Origin: VRUE01 sp963817945
GTDB lineage: Bacteria; Actinomycetota; Thermoleophilia; Solirubrobacterales; 70-9
DNA length: 64,000 nt
Direction: 5' to 3'
Assembly: GCA_963817945.1 (NCBI GenBank)
Contig: CAWFQH010000004.1
Span: 186,001-250,000, forward strand
Shown here: positions 1 to 8,543 of the stretch, piece by piece
Layout: each line of letters starts with the position of its first letter
Numbering within the stretch: position 1 is the stretch's first letter
Notes under the pieces: generated by a model
What the model saw: the letters and a program-made list of their open reading frames with translations, nothing else
The model's database searches: none
What the model was told of the DNA's origin: nothing
Program-made: the position numbers and the translations under genes

Positions 1-798
1 ACGCGGGAGGATCATCTCGTTGCCCTCGGCGGCGGGGTCATTGGCGATCTGGCCGGCTTCTGCGCCCACACCTACCAGCGCGGAGTCTCGGTGGTGCAGG
101 CGCCGACCTCGCTGGTCGCGCAGGTCGACTCCGCCTACGGTGGCAAGACCGGCGTCGACCTCCCCGAGGGCAAGAACTACGTCGGCGCCTACCACCTGCC
201 GGCGGCGGTGATTGTCGACACCGCCACCCTTGCCAGCCTGCCCACCGAGGAGCTGGCCGCCGGCTTCGTTGAGGCGCTGAAGACCGGACTGCTGGCCGGT
301 GGGTCGTTGTGGGATCAGGTGCGGTCGACCGAGAGCCTGGACCCAGGTGGGCTGGCCGGGATTGTCTTCGAGTGTGCCCGCTACAAGTGCGAGATCGTCG
401 CGGCCGACGAGCGGGACACCGGTCTGCGCGCCGTCCTCAACCTCGGCCACACCGTCGGCCACGCGATCGAGGCGGCCAGTCGGTACAGCCGCTATCGCCA
501 CGGTGAGGCGATCGGCCTCGGCCTGCTGGCAGCGCTGCGGCTTTCCGAAGCACCCGACCTGCGCGATCAGATAGAGGGAGTGCTGAAGCGGCTACGGCTG
601 CCTACGGCCCTCGACCGGAGGGTCGAGGTCGAGGCGGTGCTTGAGGCGCTGCAGCGCGACAAGAAGCGGACCGCCGAGGGAGTCGGCTTCGTCCTCATCT
701 CCGAGCCCGGGCAGCCGCAGGTGGGGCAACTGGTCGACTCGGATCGGGTGCGCGCGGCGGTGGAGGAGCTCGTCGAGAGGGAGGGCGCGGCCCGGTGA
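1..798 (+). CDS. aroB: 3-dehydroquinate synthase (5' end outside window)
   Basis: This enzyme converts DAHP to 3-dehydroquinate, step two of the shikimate pathway, in the cytoplasm. The frame is open from base 1, so the start lies upstream of the window and 265 residues are visible. The NAD-binding glycine stretch ALGGGVIGDLAGF is at the left edge. The metal-ligand regions GFVEALKTGLL, NLGHTVGHAIEA and YRHGEAIG follow in the order expected for AroB. The stop overlaps the start of aroQ by four bases (GTGA), so the two are almost surely co-translated. Nothing looks broken; only the N-terminus, about 100 residues by family size, is missing. Confidence 0.96.
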   Translation, partial: TREDHLVALGGGVIGDLAGFCAHTYQRGVSVVQAPTSLVAQVDSAYGGKTGVDLPEGKNYVGAYHLPAAVIVDTATLASLPTEELAAGFVEALKTGLLAGGSLWDQVRSTESLDPGGLAGIVFECARYKCEIVAADERDTGLRAVLNLGHTVGHAIEAASRYSRYRHGEAIGLGLLAALRLSEAPDLRDQIEGVLKRLRLPTALDRRVEVEAVLEALQRDKKRTAEGVGFVLISEPGQPQVGQLVDSDRVRAAVEELVEREGAAR

Positions 799-1256
799 GC
801 AGCTCTCGCAACCGCGTGGCGGTTCTGCACGGGGTCAACTTCGACGTGCTCGAGCGGCGCGATCCCGCGATGTACGGAGGGCTCTCGCTGGCCGAGCTGC
901 AGACGAAGATCCAGGGCTGGGCCCGCGAGCTGGGCCTGGAAACGATCTTCTTCCAGACCAACGGGGAGGGCCAGTTCGTCGAGTACCTGCACCGCGCTCC
1001 GGAGATGGCCGACGCCGTGCTGATCAACGCCGGCGCCTGGACGCACTACAGCCGCGCGATCGCCGACGCCCTGCAGCTGACCGGGCTGCCGGCGGTCGAG
1101 GTCCACCTCTCCGACGTCGATGCGCGCGAGGACTGGCGCAAGCTCTCCGTCTTCGACGGGCTGGTGCTGAAGAAGATCTCAGGGAAGGGCCCCGACGGCT
1201 ACCGCGACGCGCTGGCAGTGCTGGCCGGACGCCTCGGCGTCGACGATTCAGCATGA
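795..1256 (+). CDS. aroQ: Type II 3-dehydroquinate dehydratase
   Basis: It dehydrates 3-dehydroquinate to 3-dehydroshikimate, the step after AroB. The 153-residue length fits the type II (dodecameric) family. Expected active-site elements are visible: Asn in HGVNFDVLERRDP, Tyr of the lid in AMYGG, His in AWTHYSRA, His in EVHLSD and Arg in AREDWRK. Several family signatures are altered: HGPNLNLLG reads HGVNFDVLE, and QSNHEG reads QTNGEG. It is therefore a divergent but probably active copy. The GTG start overlaps the aroB stop by four bases, and its own stop overlaps the next ATG by four bases (ATGA). Confidence 0.9.
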   Translation: MSSSRNRVAVLHGVNFDVLERRDPAMYGGLSLAELQTKIQGWARELGLETIFFQTNGEGQFVEYLHRAPEMADAVLINAGAWTHYSRAIADALQLTGLPAVEVHLSDVDAREDWRKLSVFDGLVLKKISGKGPDGYRDALAVLAGRLGVDDSA

Positions 1257-2311
1257 GGGGGCGCGGCGACCGTCTTGCCGCCGGACTCGGCGAGTGCGAG
1301 CTGGATCTGATGCTCGTCACCGAGCTGGTCAACGTCGGCTACCTGACCGGCTTTGGCGGCACCAACGGCGCCTGTGTCTGCGGCCCCGACACGCGCCTCT
1401 TTCTCACCGACTTTCGCTACACCGAGCGCGCTGCTGCCGAGGTCGAGGGCTGGGAGGTGATCACGGTCCGCGACGACTGGCTGGCTGGCATCGCCGAGCG
1501 CCTGGCGGGGCGGGTCGGCTTCGAGGACGACCACGTCTCGGTGCGGTTGTTGGAGAAGCTGAAGGGAAAGCTGGGGGAGGGCACCGAGCTGGTGGCGGCG
1601 GGAGGCGCGGTCGAGACGCTGCGCCGCGTCAAGGACGCGCAGGAGCTGGAGGCGATCGCCGCCGCGGCCGAGTTGGCCGACGAGGTCTGGCGCTGGAGCC
1701 TCGAGCGGGGCCTGGCCGGGCGCAGCGAGCGCGAGGTGGCCCGTGCGGCCGAAGCGCGCATCCGCGAGCTGGGTGGCGATCCGTCCTTCCCGGCGATCGT
1801 TGCCGCGGGTCCCACCGGCGCCCTGCCGCACGCCGAGCCGGGGGAGCGGGAGATCGGGCGCGGCGAGCTGGTCGTCTTCGACATGGGGGCAAAGCTCGAC
1901 GGCTACTGCTCGGACGGCACCCGCACCTTCGCTACCGGCGAGCCGGGCGAGCGAGGCCAGGAGGTCTACGAGGCGGTCCGCGAGGCACAGGCCGCCGCCC
2001 TCGACGCCGTCCGTCCCGGGATCGGGGGGGAAGAGCTCGATGGTGTCGCGCGCGAGCGGATCGAGGCGGCCGGTCATAAGGAGCGCTTCGGTCACGGCCT
2101 CGGCCACGGCGTCGGGCGCGAGGTTCACGAGGCACCCCGTGTCTCGCCCCGCTCCGAGGACGTGCTGGGGGCAGGGGAGGTCGTGACGGTCGAGCCTGGC
2201 ATCTACCTCCCCGGCGAGTTCGGGGTGCGGATCGAGGACCTCATCGTCGTCACGGAGGGGGGCTGCCGCAACCTCAGCGGCCTGCCCAAAGAGCTGCAGA
2301 TCGTCGCCTGA
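1253..2311 (+). CDS. M24-family Xaa-Pro aminopeptidase/dipeptidase
   Basis: This is a cytoplasmic metallopeptidase predicted to cleave Xaa-Pro bonds. The ATG at 1253 gives 352 residues and overlaps the aroQ stop by four bases. After a creatinase-like N-terminal domain (about residues 1-125), the pita-bread domain carries the expected metal ligands: Asp in VVFDMGAK, Asp in YCSDGTRTF, His in GHGLGHGVG, Glu in TVEPGIYLPG and Glu in RIEDLIVV. In many actinobacteria a peptidase of this type sits between aroQ and efp, as it broadly does here. PepP and PepQ cannot be told apart by eye. Confidence 0.92.
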   Translation: MRGRGDRLAAGLGECELDLMLVTELVNVGYLTGFGGTNGACVCGPDTRLFLTDFRYTERAAAEVEGWEVITVRDDWLAGIAERLAGRVGFEDDHVSVRLLEKLKGKLGEGTELVAAGGAVETLRRVKDAQELEAIAAAAELADEVWRWSLERGLAGRSEREVARAAEARIRELGGDPSFPAIVAAGPTGALPHAEPGEREIGRGELVVFDMGAKLDGYCSDGTRTFATGEPGERGQEVYEAVREAQAAALDAVRPGIGGEELDGVARERIEAAGHKERFGHGLGHGVGREVHEAPRVSPRSEDVLGAGEVVTVEPGIYLPGEFGVRIEDLIVVTEGGCRNLSGLPKELQIVA

Positions 2312-2385
2312 GCAGGCGCGGCGGCTGTAGACAAAAGGTTGAGGCGAGGGCTGAGGCACGCTCAAGTCCCGATAGCGGAACGCCG

Positions 2386-3510
2386 ATGCCCATATTCGTG
2401 AGATTGACCGCGAAGAGATTGCGCTCCGCGCACGAGCAGGCTGTAGCGGCTGCGCCTCCTAAGGAGTCGCTGGTCGCGATTCGCGAAGACGCGCGGCGCG
2501 AGCGGCTGATCGACATGGAGTTGCGGCTGCGGCGCTACCGCTTTGCCTGCTTCGCGATCCTCGCCGCCGGCCTGGCGGCGATCAGCGGTGACCTCGGCTG
2601 GTGGTGGGTGGCGCCCCTCGCCGTGGGGCTGGCCGGCTTCGCGGTCGCCGACCGGTTCATGCGCAACAGCAGTCACCCCGCTGTCTGGGTCGCCACCGCC
2701 TGGGGGATGCTGCCGCTGCTGCTCGCTGACGCGGTCGTGATCACCGGCGGCGCCGAGAGTCCGGCGCTGATGTGGTTCGCGCTGCCGGCGGTGACGCTCG
2801 GCGCCCGCTTCGAGCCGCGCGGCATCGCCGTCGGCACCGCTTTCATCCTCGCCCTGCTATTTCTCACGACCTACGGCTTCGATGCGACCACCGCCGCCCA
2901 GAACTACCAGGAGGTGTTGGCGGCCGCTGCCCTCGTTCTCTGCGGCGTCATCCTCTCCGGGGCGCTGGTCGAGTCCGACCGTGCCCACAGGCGCCGGTCG
3001 ACTCTCGACTCGCTGACCGGACTCTGCAACCGCAACGCCCTCGAGCAGCGCCTTGCTGAGCTCGACGGGCAGCCGAGTAGCGAGCGGGAGGGCCTCTCGC
3101 ACGCGCTGCTGCTCTGCGACCTGGACCACTTCAAGCGGGTCAACGACCAGCTCGGCCACGCCGCCGGCGACGCCGTCCTGCAGGACGTCGCCTACACGAT
3201 GCGGGCGACCCTGCGGGCCGGCGACTCGATCTACCGTGTCGGCGGCGAGGAGATCCTTGTAGTCCTTCCGGGCGCGGCCGAAAGCGGCGCCTTGGAGATC
3301 GCCGAGCGCCTGCGGGTCGCGGTGCGCGAGCGCCGTCCGGTTGGCGTGCCGGTCACGGTCAGCATCGGCGTCGCCGTCTCCGGCGAGGGCCGGGTCGACA
3401 CCGACGAGCTGATCGCCCGCGCCGACTCCGCCCTCTACGCGGCCAAGGCCGGTGGGCGCGACCGGGTGGTGGTTGGCGGCGCCGAAGCCGTTGCCGCGGC
3501 GATGGCCTGA
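2386..3510 (+). CDS. Membrane-bound GGDEF diguanylate cyclase
   Basis: This 374-residue protein is predicted to make cyclic di-GMP from two GTP. Roughly residues 45-195 form several hydrophobic segments, so the sensor part is membrane-embedded. The GGDEF domain follows from about residue 200. The signature reads GGEEI near residue 286; Glu in the third position is a normal active variant, while the last F to I change is uncommon. An RxxD pair (RAGD) lies five residues before the signature, matching the usual inhibitory I-site. LDHFKRVNDQLGHAAGD carries the metal and base-binding residues. It stands alone between the M24 and M42 peptidase genes, and no ligand can be guessed. Confidence 0.93.
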   Translation: MPIFVRLTAKRLRSAHEQAVAAAPPKESLVAIREDARRERLIDMELRLRRYRFACFAILAAGLAAISGDLGWWWVAPLAVGLAGFAVADRFMRNSSHPAVWVATAWGMLPLLLADAVVITGGAESPALMWFALPAVTLGARFEPRGIAVGTAFILALLFLTTYGFDATTAAQNYQEVLAAAALVLCGVILSGALVESDRAHRRRSTLDSLTGLCNRNALEQRLAELDGQPSSEREGLSHALLLCDLDHFKRVNDQLGHAAGDAVLQDVAYTMRATLRAGDSIYRVGGEEILVVLPGAAESGALEIAERLRVAVRERRPVGVPVTVSIGVAVSGEGRVDTDELIARADSALYAAKAGGRDRVVVGGAEAVAAAMA

Positions 3511-3519
3511 GCACGCCGC

Positions 3520-4569
3520 CTAGCGGCTGAGGTCGAGGCCGGCCTGCAGCCGCGCCGCGAAGGCCGCGATCAGCTCGACGGTCGCTTCGACGTCGCCGAG
3601 GTCGACCATCTCGACCGGGGAGTGCATGTAGCGCAGGGGGATCGAGACGAGTCCGGTGGGGATGCCGGAGCGAGAGATCTGGATTGCGTCGGCATCGGTG
3701 CTGGTGCTGCGCCCGCTGGCGGCGATCGTGTGCTCGATTTCGGCCTCCTCCGCCGTCTCGACCAGCAGCTCGAAGACTTTCGGCGAGAGCGTCGAGCCGC
3801 GCCCGATCGCGGGTCCCGAGCCGAGCGGGTGCTCGCCGATCTGCTTCGCCTCGACGCCGGGGGCGTCGGTGGCGTGGGTGACGTCAACCGCAACCGCGAG
3901 GTCCGGGCGCACCTCGAAGGCCGCGGTGCGGGCCCCGAACAGGCCGATCTCCTCCTGTACAGCGGCGACCGCGGCGAAACTGCCGCTCAGCGAGCCGCCC
4001 TCGTGGCAGCGGCGCAGCGCCTCCAGCGCCACGTATGCGCCGAGGCGATTGTCCATGGCCCGGGAGACCAGGCGGTCGCCGGCCAGCCGCACGGGCTCGG
4101 CGGCGATCGTCACTGGGTCGCCGATCCGGACCAGCGCCGCCGCCTCGTCGCGGTCGGCGGCGCCGACGTCGATGTGCAGGCCTTTCAGCTCGACCACCTT
4201 CTTGCGCTGCTCGGGCTCCAAAAGGTGGATCGGTTTGCGGCCGACGACGCCGGGGACGACGCCGTCGCGGGTGCGCACGGCGACCCGCTGGCCGACCAGG
4301 ATCTGCGGATCCCAGCCGCCAATCGACGAGAAGTAGAGAAAGCCTTTCTCGTCGATGTGCGTGACGACAAGACCGATCTCGTCGATGTGACCGACGACCG
4401 CCAGCAGCGGCTCCGCCTCGCCGATGCGGGCGATCGAGGAGCCGAGGCCGTCGCTGGACAGCGTGGCGAAGGAGGCCTCCTCACGCCAGATGGCGGCGGC
4501 AGGCTCCTCGTGGCCGGAGGGAGCCGCGACGCGCAGGAGCTTGTCGAGTAGTTGGGGGATCTCGGCCAT
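3520..4569 (-). CDS. M42-family aminopeptidase
   Basis: This is a cytoplasmic di-zinc aminopeptidase of the M42 (PepA/FrvX, once called endoglucanase M) family, 349 residues. The metal and catalytic elements appear in order: His in VVGHIDEIG, Asp in SRAMDNRLGAY, the Glu pair in VQEEIGLFG, Asp in VDVTHATD and His in RYMHSPVE. The strand is opposite to both neighbours: it converges with the diguanylate cyclase gene (9-base gap) and diverges from the SDR gene, so the promoters of this gene and the SDR share about 68 bases. Substrate range cannot be read from sequence. Confidence 0.93.
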   Translation of the reverse strand: MAEIPQLLDKLLRVAAPSGHEEPAAAIWREEASFATLSSDGLGSSIARIGEAEPLLAVVGHIDEIGLVVTHIDEKGFLYFSSIGGWDPQILVGQRVAVRTRDGVVPGVVGRKPIHLLEPEQRKKVVELKGLHIDVGAADRDEAAALVRIGDPVTIAAEPVRLAGDRLVSRAMDNRLGAYVALEALRRCHEGGSLSGSFAAVAAVQEEIGLFGARTAAFEVRPDLAVAVDVTHATDAPGVEAKQIGEHPLGSGPAIGRGSTLSPKVFELLVETAEEAEIEHTIAASGRSTSTDADAIQISRSGIPTGLVSIPLRYMHSPVEMVDLGDVEATVELIAAFAARLQAGLDLSR

Positions 4570-4637
4570 CAGCGGAGGCAGCAGTATGTCGACTCAAACA
4601 GACATCCGCTCGGGAGGTTTCGAATAGCCTGCGCTCG

Positions 4638-5447
4638 ATGGACGGGAAGACGACCACGGCGCTGGTCACCGGCGCTTCCAGCGGGATCGGCGAGGCGACC
4701 GCGCACCGGCTGGCCCGCGAGCTCGGGGCGGAGCTGATCCTCGTCGCTCGGCGTGAGGAGCGGCTGCGCGCGCTTGCCGAGTCGCTGCCCTGTCGCGCAA
4801 CCTACGTGGCCGTCGACCTGACCGAGGCTGACGCGCCGGCGCGGGTGCGGGCGCACATCGAGGAACAGCATGGCGGCCGTCTTGCCCTCCTCGTCAACAA
4901 CGCCGGGGCGGCCTGGCGAGGGAGCTTCGCCGATCGCGGCTTCGCCAACGCCCGGCGCCATATGGAGCTCAACTTCGACGCAGTGCTGCGCCTCACCGAG
5001 GAGTTGCTGCCGCTCCTGCGCGCCTCGGCGCCCAGCGCGATCGTCAACGTCGCCAGCACCGCCGGGCGGGTCTCGCGGGCGCGGACCGGCGCCTACTCGG
5101 CCAGCAAGTTCGCGCTGATCGGCTGGAACGACTCGCTCTACGCCGAGGAGCGGCCGCACGGAGTCCACGTCGGCATGGTCCTCCCGGGCTTCGTCGCCAC
5201 CGAGGGTTTCCCGGCCACCGAGCTGCGACAGCGGATGCTCACCCGCTGGATCGTCTCCAAGCCGGAGAAGGTCGCGGAGGCGATCGTCGACACGGGGCTG
5301 CGCGGCAAGGCGGAGCGCTACGTCCCGCGCCCCTACGCTCTGGCCGCGATCGTCCGCATCCTCGCGCCGGGCCTCGTCCGCCGCGTCCTCGCCGGCGGCT
5401 CCGCCGCCAGCCTGACGACGACCACCGCTGCCGAAGCCCACGACTGA
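4638..5447 (+). CDS. Short-chain dehydrogenase/reductase
   Basis: This is a classical SDR of 269 residues. The Rossmann nucleotide-binding motif TGASSGIG begins at residue 11, followed by an Arg-rich turn (ARREER) that favours NADP(H). NNAG occurs near residue 91, and the catalytic Ser, Tyr and Lys are in VASTAGR and YSASK. The last 40 residues are hydrophobic (AAIVRILAPGLVRRVLAGG), suggesting membrane association. The substrate is unknown. The gene is transcribed away from the M42 peptidase gene and has no obvious operon partner. Confidence 0.9.
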   Translation: MDGKTTTALVTGASSGIGEATAHRLARELGAELILVARREERLRALAESLPCRATYVAVDLTEADAPARVRAHIEEQHGGRLALLVNNAGAAWRGSFADRGFANARRHMELNFDAVLRLTEELLPLLRASAPSAIVNVASTAGRVSRARTGAYSASKFALIGWNDSLYAEERPHGVHVGMVLPGFVATEGFPATELRQRMLTRWIVSKPEKVAEAIVDTGLRGKAERYVPRPYALAAIVRILAPGLVRRVLAGGSAASLTTTTAAEAHD

Positions 5448-5518
5448 CCGGATCTCGCGCCAGATAGCGGGTAGGTCGCAGATCGAGCGCTACAGTCGCC
5501 TCGGAGGCCGGCGAGACC

Positions 5519-6847
5519 ATGGAAGCCCCGACCCGTTACGCCAACTCCAACGGTGTGAGCATCGCCTATCGCGTGCATGGCGAGGGGCCGCTTGATCTCG
5601 TTTTCGTGCCCGGCTTCGTCTCCCATGTCGAGGTGCTCTGGGAAGAGCCGGCCGCAGCACGTTTCATGCGCCGTCTCTCGTCGTTCGCGCGTGTGGTCCT
5701 CTTCGATAAGCGGGGGCAGGGGCTCTCCGACCGCCCGGGCGAGCCGCCCACCCTCGAGGACTCGATGGACGACCTCAGTGCCGTGATCGAGGCGGTCGGC
5801 TTCAGCCGGCCGGCGATATTCGGCATCTCCGAGGGCGGGCCAATGTCGATGCTCTTCGCCGCGACCTACCCGGACCGCGTGTCCTCGCTGGTCCTCTACG
5901 GAACCTATGCACGGATGGTCAACGGTCCCGACTTCGACCTCGGCGTCCCGAGCGAGGGGCTCGATCGCTGGGTGGAGACGGTGCGGCGAGACTGGGGCGG
6001 ACCGGTAGGCCTGCCGTTCTGGGCGCCGAGCGCGGTCGGCGACCCCGAGCTCGAAGGCTGGTGGGCGCGCCTGCTGCGCCAAGGTACGAGCCCGGCGGGA
6101 GCGGTCGCCTTGATGGAGCTCTACCGCGAGCTCGACGTGCGGGCGATCCTGCCCAGCATCGACGTGCCGACGTTGGTGCTGCACCGGCGCAGCGACAAGA
6201 TCGTGCCGGTGCGGCAGGCGCGCTTCCTCGCCGAACAGATCCCCGATGCCCGCTACGTCGAGCTCGAGGGCGAGGATCACCTCGCCAACGTCGGCGACGT
6301 CGACGCGCTGCTGGACGAGGTCGAGGAGTTCTTAATCGGCAGCAGGCGGGCGCGGGAGCCCGAACGGGCACTGTCGACCGTCCTTTTCACCGACATCGTC
6401 GGCTCCACCGAGCTGGCCGCGAGGCTGGGTGATCGCCGCTGGCGCGACGTGCTGGAGGCGCACGACGCGACGGTCCGCCGCCAGCTCGGCGTCCACCGCG
6501 GCCGCGAGGTGAAGACGATGGGGGACGGCTTCCTCGCAACCTTCGACGGGCCCGCGCGGGCGATCCGCTGCGCCGGCGCGATCCACCGTGCGGTCGGCGA
6601 GGTCGGGGTAGAGGTCCGCGCCGGGATCCACACCGGCGAGGTGGAGCTGATCGGTGAGGACGTCGGCGGCATGGCGGTCAACATCGGCGCCCGCATAGGC
6701 GCCCTCGCCGGTCCTGGCGAGGTACTGGTCTCGAGCACCGTCAGGGAGTTGGTCGTCGGCTCCGGGCTCAGGTTCGATGAGCGGGGCAGCCACGAGCTGA
6801 AGGGCGCTCCCGGCGAGTGGCGCGTCTATGCCGCCAGGGTCAGTTGA
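5519..6847 (+). CDS. Alpha/beta hydrolase fused to class III nucleotide cyclase
   Basis: This 442-residue protein has two enzymes in one chain. Residues about 1-275 are an alpha/beta hydrolase: the nucleophile elbow reads GISEGGPMS, and a C-terminal catalytic His is likely in GEDHLANVG. Residues about 285-442 are a class III adenylate/guanylate cyclase homology domain with both metal-binding aspartates visible in LFTDIVGST and KTMGDGFLATFD. The domain order suggests that a small-molecule-binding or hydrolysing module controls cyclic nucleotide synthesis. I cannot say whether the hydrolase is catalytic or sensory. The 3' end overlaps the convergent secreted-protein gene by eight bases. Confidence 0.93.
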   Translation: MEAPTRYANSNGVSIAYRVHGEGPLDLVFVPGFVSHVEVLWEEPAAARFMRRLSSFARVVLFDKRGQGLSDRPGEPPTLEDSMDDLSAVIEAVGFSRPAIFGISEGGPMSMLFAATYPDRVSSLVLYGTYARMVNGPDFDLGVPSEGLDRWVETVRRDWGGPVGLPFWAPSAVGDPELEGWWARLLRQGTSPAGAVALMELYRELDVRAILPSIDVPTLVLHRRSDKIVPVRQARFLAEQIPDARYVELEGEDHLANVGDVDALLDEVEEFLIGSRRAREPERALSTVLFTDIVGSTELAARLGDRRWRDVLEAHDATVRRQLGVHRGREVKTMGDGFLATFDGPARAIRCAGAIHRAVGEVGVEVRAGIHTGEVELIGEDVGGMAVNIGARIGALAGPGEVLVSSTVRELVVGSGLRFDERGSHELKGAPGEWRVYAARVS

Positions 6848-7328
6848 AGCGGGCGCGGCTCATCCGGCAGTCGCGGAAGCCGAGCGAGAAGCTGACGTTG
6901 TTGGCTGCGTTGCCGCTTCTTTCCGTGCGGATCGATTCGTGCGTCGCCTGCAGCTCCTTGGCTTCCTTGTAGAGCTTGCCCGTCTGCGCCAGGCGGGTCT
7001 TCACTTTCCGCAGGAAGCCGAACCACTTCTGCAGCTTCTCCTCCTGAGCAGTCGGCCGCGGCACTTCGATGAGCTGGCCGATCGTTGCGCCGAACCGCCG
7101 CGAGGCGCGGAGCAGCTGATTGCCCGCGACGCGCAGACGATCCTCTCTGATGTTGTCCTGTACCCCCACGAGGATCTGTTCGGCCGCCTCGCGGTCGCGT
7201 TTGCAGATCGGCTCGACCGCGGCGACGTATTCCGCTTCGGTGGGGGGGTTGACGATGGCGAAGGCCGGCGCCGCGACGGCAAGCGTCGCGGCGAGTAGAG
7301 CGGCCACTGTCCCAAGCTTCCCTCTCAT
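6840..7328 (-). CDS. Secreted helical two-cysteine protein of unknown function
   Basis: The 162-residue product starts with a clear signal peptide (MRGKLGTVAALLAATLAVAAPAFA). The mature part is mostly helical and charged, with one Cys near its start (EPICKRD) and one near its end (FRDCRMSR), probably a disulfide. The same layout is seen in the extracellular part of the kinase encoded at 52054-53658: an Ala/Glu-rich helix with IC, an L-P-P-like turn, a helical middle and a Cys near the C-terminus. I suspect one domain family, but this needs a profile search. No catalytic motif was seen. Confidence 0.75.
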   Translation of the reverse strand: MRGKLGTVAALLAATLAVAAPAFAIVNPPTEAEYVAAVEPICKRDREAAEQILVGVQDNIREDRLRVAGNQLLRASRRFGATIGQLIEVPRPTAQEEKLQKWFGFLRKVKTRLAQTGKLYKEAKELQATHESIRTERSGNAANNVSFSLGFRDCRMSRARFN

Positions 7329-7366
7329 CCCTGGCCGCCCAAGCCTAGTGACTAGGATTCGCCGCC

Positions 7367-7927
7367 GTGATCAGCACGAACCAATTCAAGAACGGCAGCC
7401 ACATCGAGATCGACGGGGCCGTCTTCAAGATCATCGAGTTCCAGCACGTCAAGCCAGGCAAGGGTGGGGCCTTCGTGCGGACTAAGCTGCGCAAGATCGA
7501 CGACGGCTCGGTCCAGGACAAAACCTTCCGGGCGGGGGAGAAGTTCCGGCCCGTCCACACCGAGTCGCGCAAGATGCAGTACCTCTACGACTCCGGCGAG
7601 GCGGCGGTCTTCATGGACAGCCGCGACTATGAGCAGATCGAGATCCCGAGCGAGGTCGTCGGGGAGGCGATGCGCTGGGTCCTGCCCAACGACGAGGTCG
7701 AGGTCCTCTTCGTCGATGAAAAACCCAGCGATGTGCAGGTTCCGAGCGCGGTCGAGATGAAGGTGACGCAGACCGACCCCGGCGTGAAAGGCGACACCGC
7801 CTCCGGCGGCGGCAACAAGCCGGCGACGCTGGAGTCCGGTGTGACCGTTCAGGTGCCGCTCTTCATCGAGGAGGGCGAGAGCGTCCGCGTCGACACCCGC
7901 AGCGGCGAGTACATCTCGCGGGCCTGA
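7367..7927 (+). CDS. efp: Translation elongation factor P
   Basis: EF-P relieves ribosome stalling at polyproline stretches. The 186-residue length and three-domain layout fit the family. The N-terminal KOW-like domain carries the conserved loop HVKPGKGGAFVRT, with Lys32 at the tip where modification occurs in many bacteria. The last domain ends VPLFIEEGESVRVDTRSGEY, the classic EF-P C-terminus. The start is GTG at 7367. A Gly-rich insertion of several residues (GDTASGGGNKP) separates domains II and III. nusB follows 37 bases downstream, the common bacterial order efp-nusB. Confidence 0.97.
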   Translation: MISTNQFKNGSHIEIDGAVFKIIEFQHVKPGKGGAFVRTKLRKIDDGSVQDKTFRAGEKFRPVHTESRKMQYLYDSGEAAVFMDSRDYEQIEIPSEVVGEAMRWVLPNDEVEVLFVDEKPSDVQVPSAVEMKVTQTDPGVKGDTASGGGNKPATLESGVTVQVPLFIEEGESVRVDTRSGEYISRA

Positions 7928-7964
7928 CGCGGTGCGGCCGCTCGAGGCGCGAGAATAGGCGTCG

Positions 7965-8345
7965 ATGCGCCGATCCGAACAGCGCCGCGACGCCGTCTTC
8001 GCCTGCTACCAGTGCGAGGTGACCGGCCGCCCGCTGGCGGAGCTGGTCGCCGAGGCGCGCCCGTTTACGCGCGAGCTGGCGGAGGGAGTCGACGCCCACC
8101 GCGAGGAGCTCGACGCGATCGTCTCCCGCCACTCGAAGGGCTGGGAGCTGGAGCGGATCGCACCGCTGGAGCGCTGTCTGATGCGGGTGGCGCTTTACGA
8201 GATGGAGTACAGCGAGGACGTCCCCGACGAGGTCGCGATCGACGAGGCGATCGAGATCGCCAAGGAGTACTGCGGCGCCGACGCGCCGGGCTTCGTCAAC
8301 GGAATCCTCGGAGCGGCGGTGCGCGAGCGCGAGGCAGCTCGGTGA
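7965..8345 (+). CDS. nusB: Transcription antitermination factor NusB
   Basis: NusB binds boxA RNA with S10 (NusE) and supports rRNA antitermination. The 126-residue protein begins MRRSEQRRDAVFACYQ, the usual NusB N-terminus, and ends in the conserved helices PDEVAIDEAIEIAKEYCG and APGFVNGILGA. Its position directly after efp supports the call. The stop overlaps the next GTG by four bases (GTGA), so the small helical protein downstream is probably translationally coupled. Confidence 0.95.
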   Translation: MRRSEQRRDAVFACYQCEVTGRPLAELVAEARPFTRELAEGVDAHREELDAIVSRHSKGWELERIAPLERCLMRVALYEMEYSEDVPDEVAIDEAIEIAKEYCGADAPGFVNGILGAAVREREAAR

Positions 8346-8527
8346 GCACGACCCGCCTGCGTGAGATCTCCACCCGGCTGGGTGCGATCGCAGCCGAGCT
8401 TGAGGGCGAGGAGGCAAGCGACGAGCGCGCCGCCGAGTTGGCACGCGAGGCGGCCGAGCTCTCCGCGGAGGCGGTCGAGGAGGCCAACCGGCGGATCCGC
8501 GAGTCGCAGGATCAGGGCCAGCGGTGA
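8342..8527 (+). CDS. Small helical protein, possibly XseB-like
   Basis: This 61-residue, all-helical, acid- and Ala-rich protein begins at a GTG overlapping the nusB stop. Its place directly before a prenyl synthase gene is where xseB (exonuclease VII small subunit) often lies. The pattern of a short helix-helix protein with LREISTRLGAIAAELEGEE fits that family only loosely. No xseA is visible in the window, so the identification is tentative. Overlap with nusB and the high-GC third codon positions make it a real gene in my judgement. Confidence 0.6.
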   Translation: MSTTRLREISTRLGAIAAELEGEEASDERAAELAREAAELSAEAVEEANRRIRESQDQGQR

Positions 8528-8543
8528 GCCGCCCGCGGCGCTG

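Noticed and set aside
1199..2365. A 388-codon minus-strand frame opposite the M24 peptidase gene.
   Set aside because: High GC removes stop codons from shadows; the plus strand encodes all metal ligands of the family.
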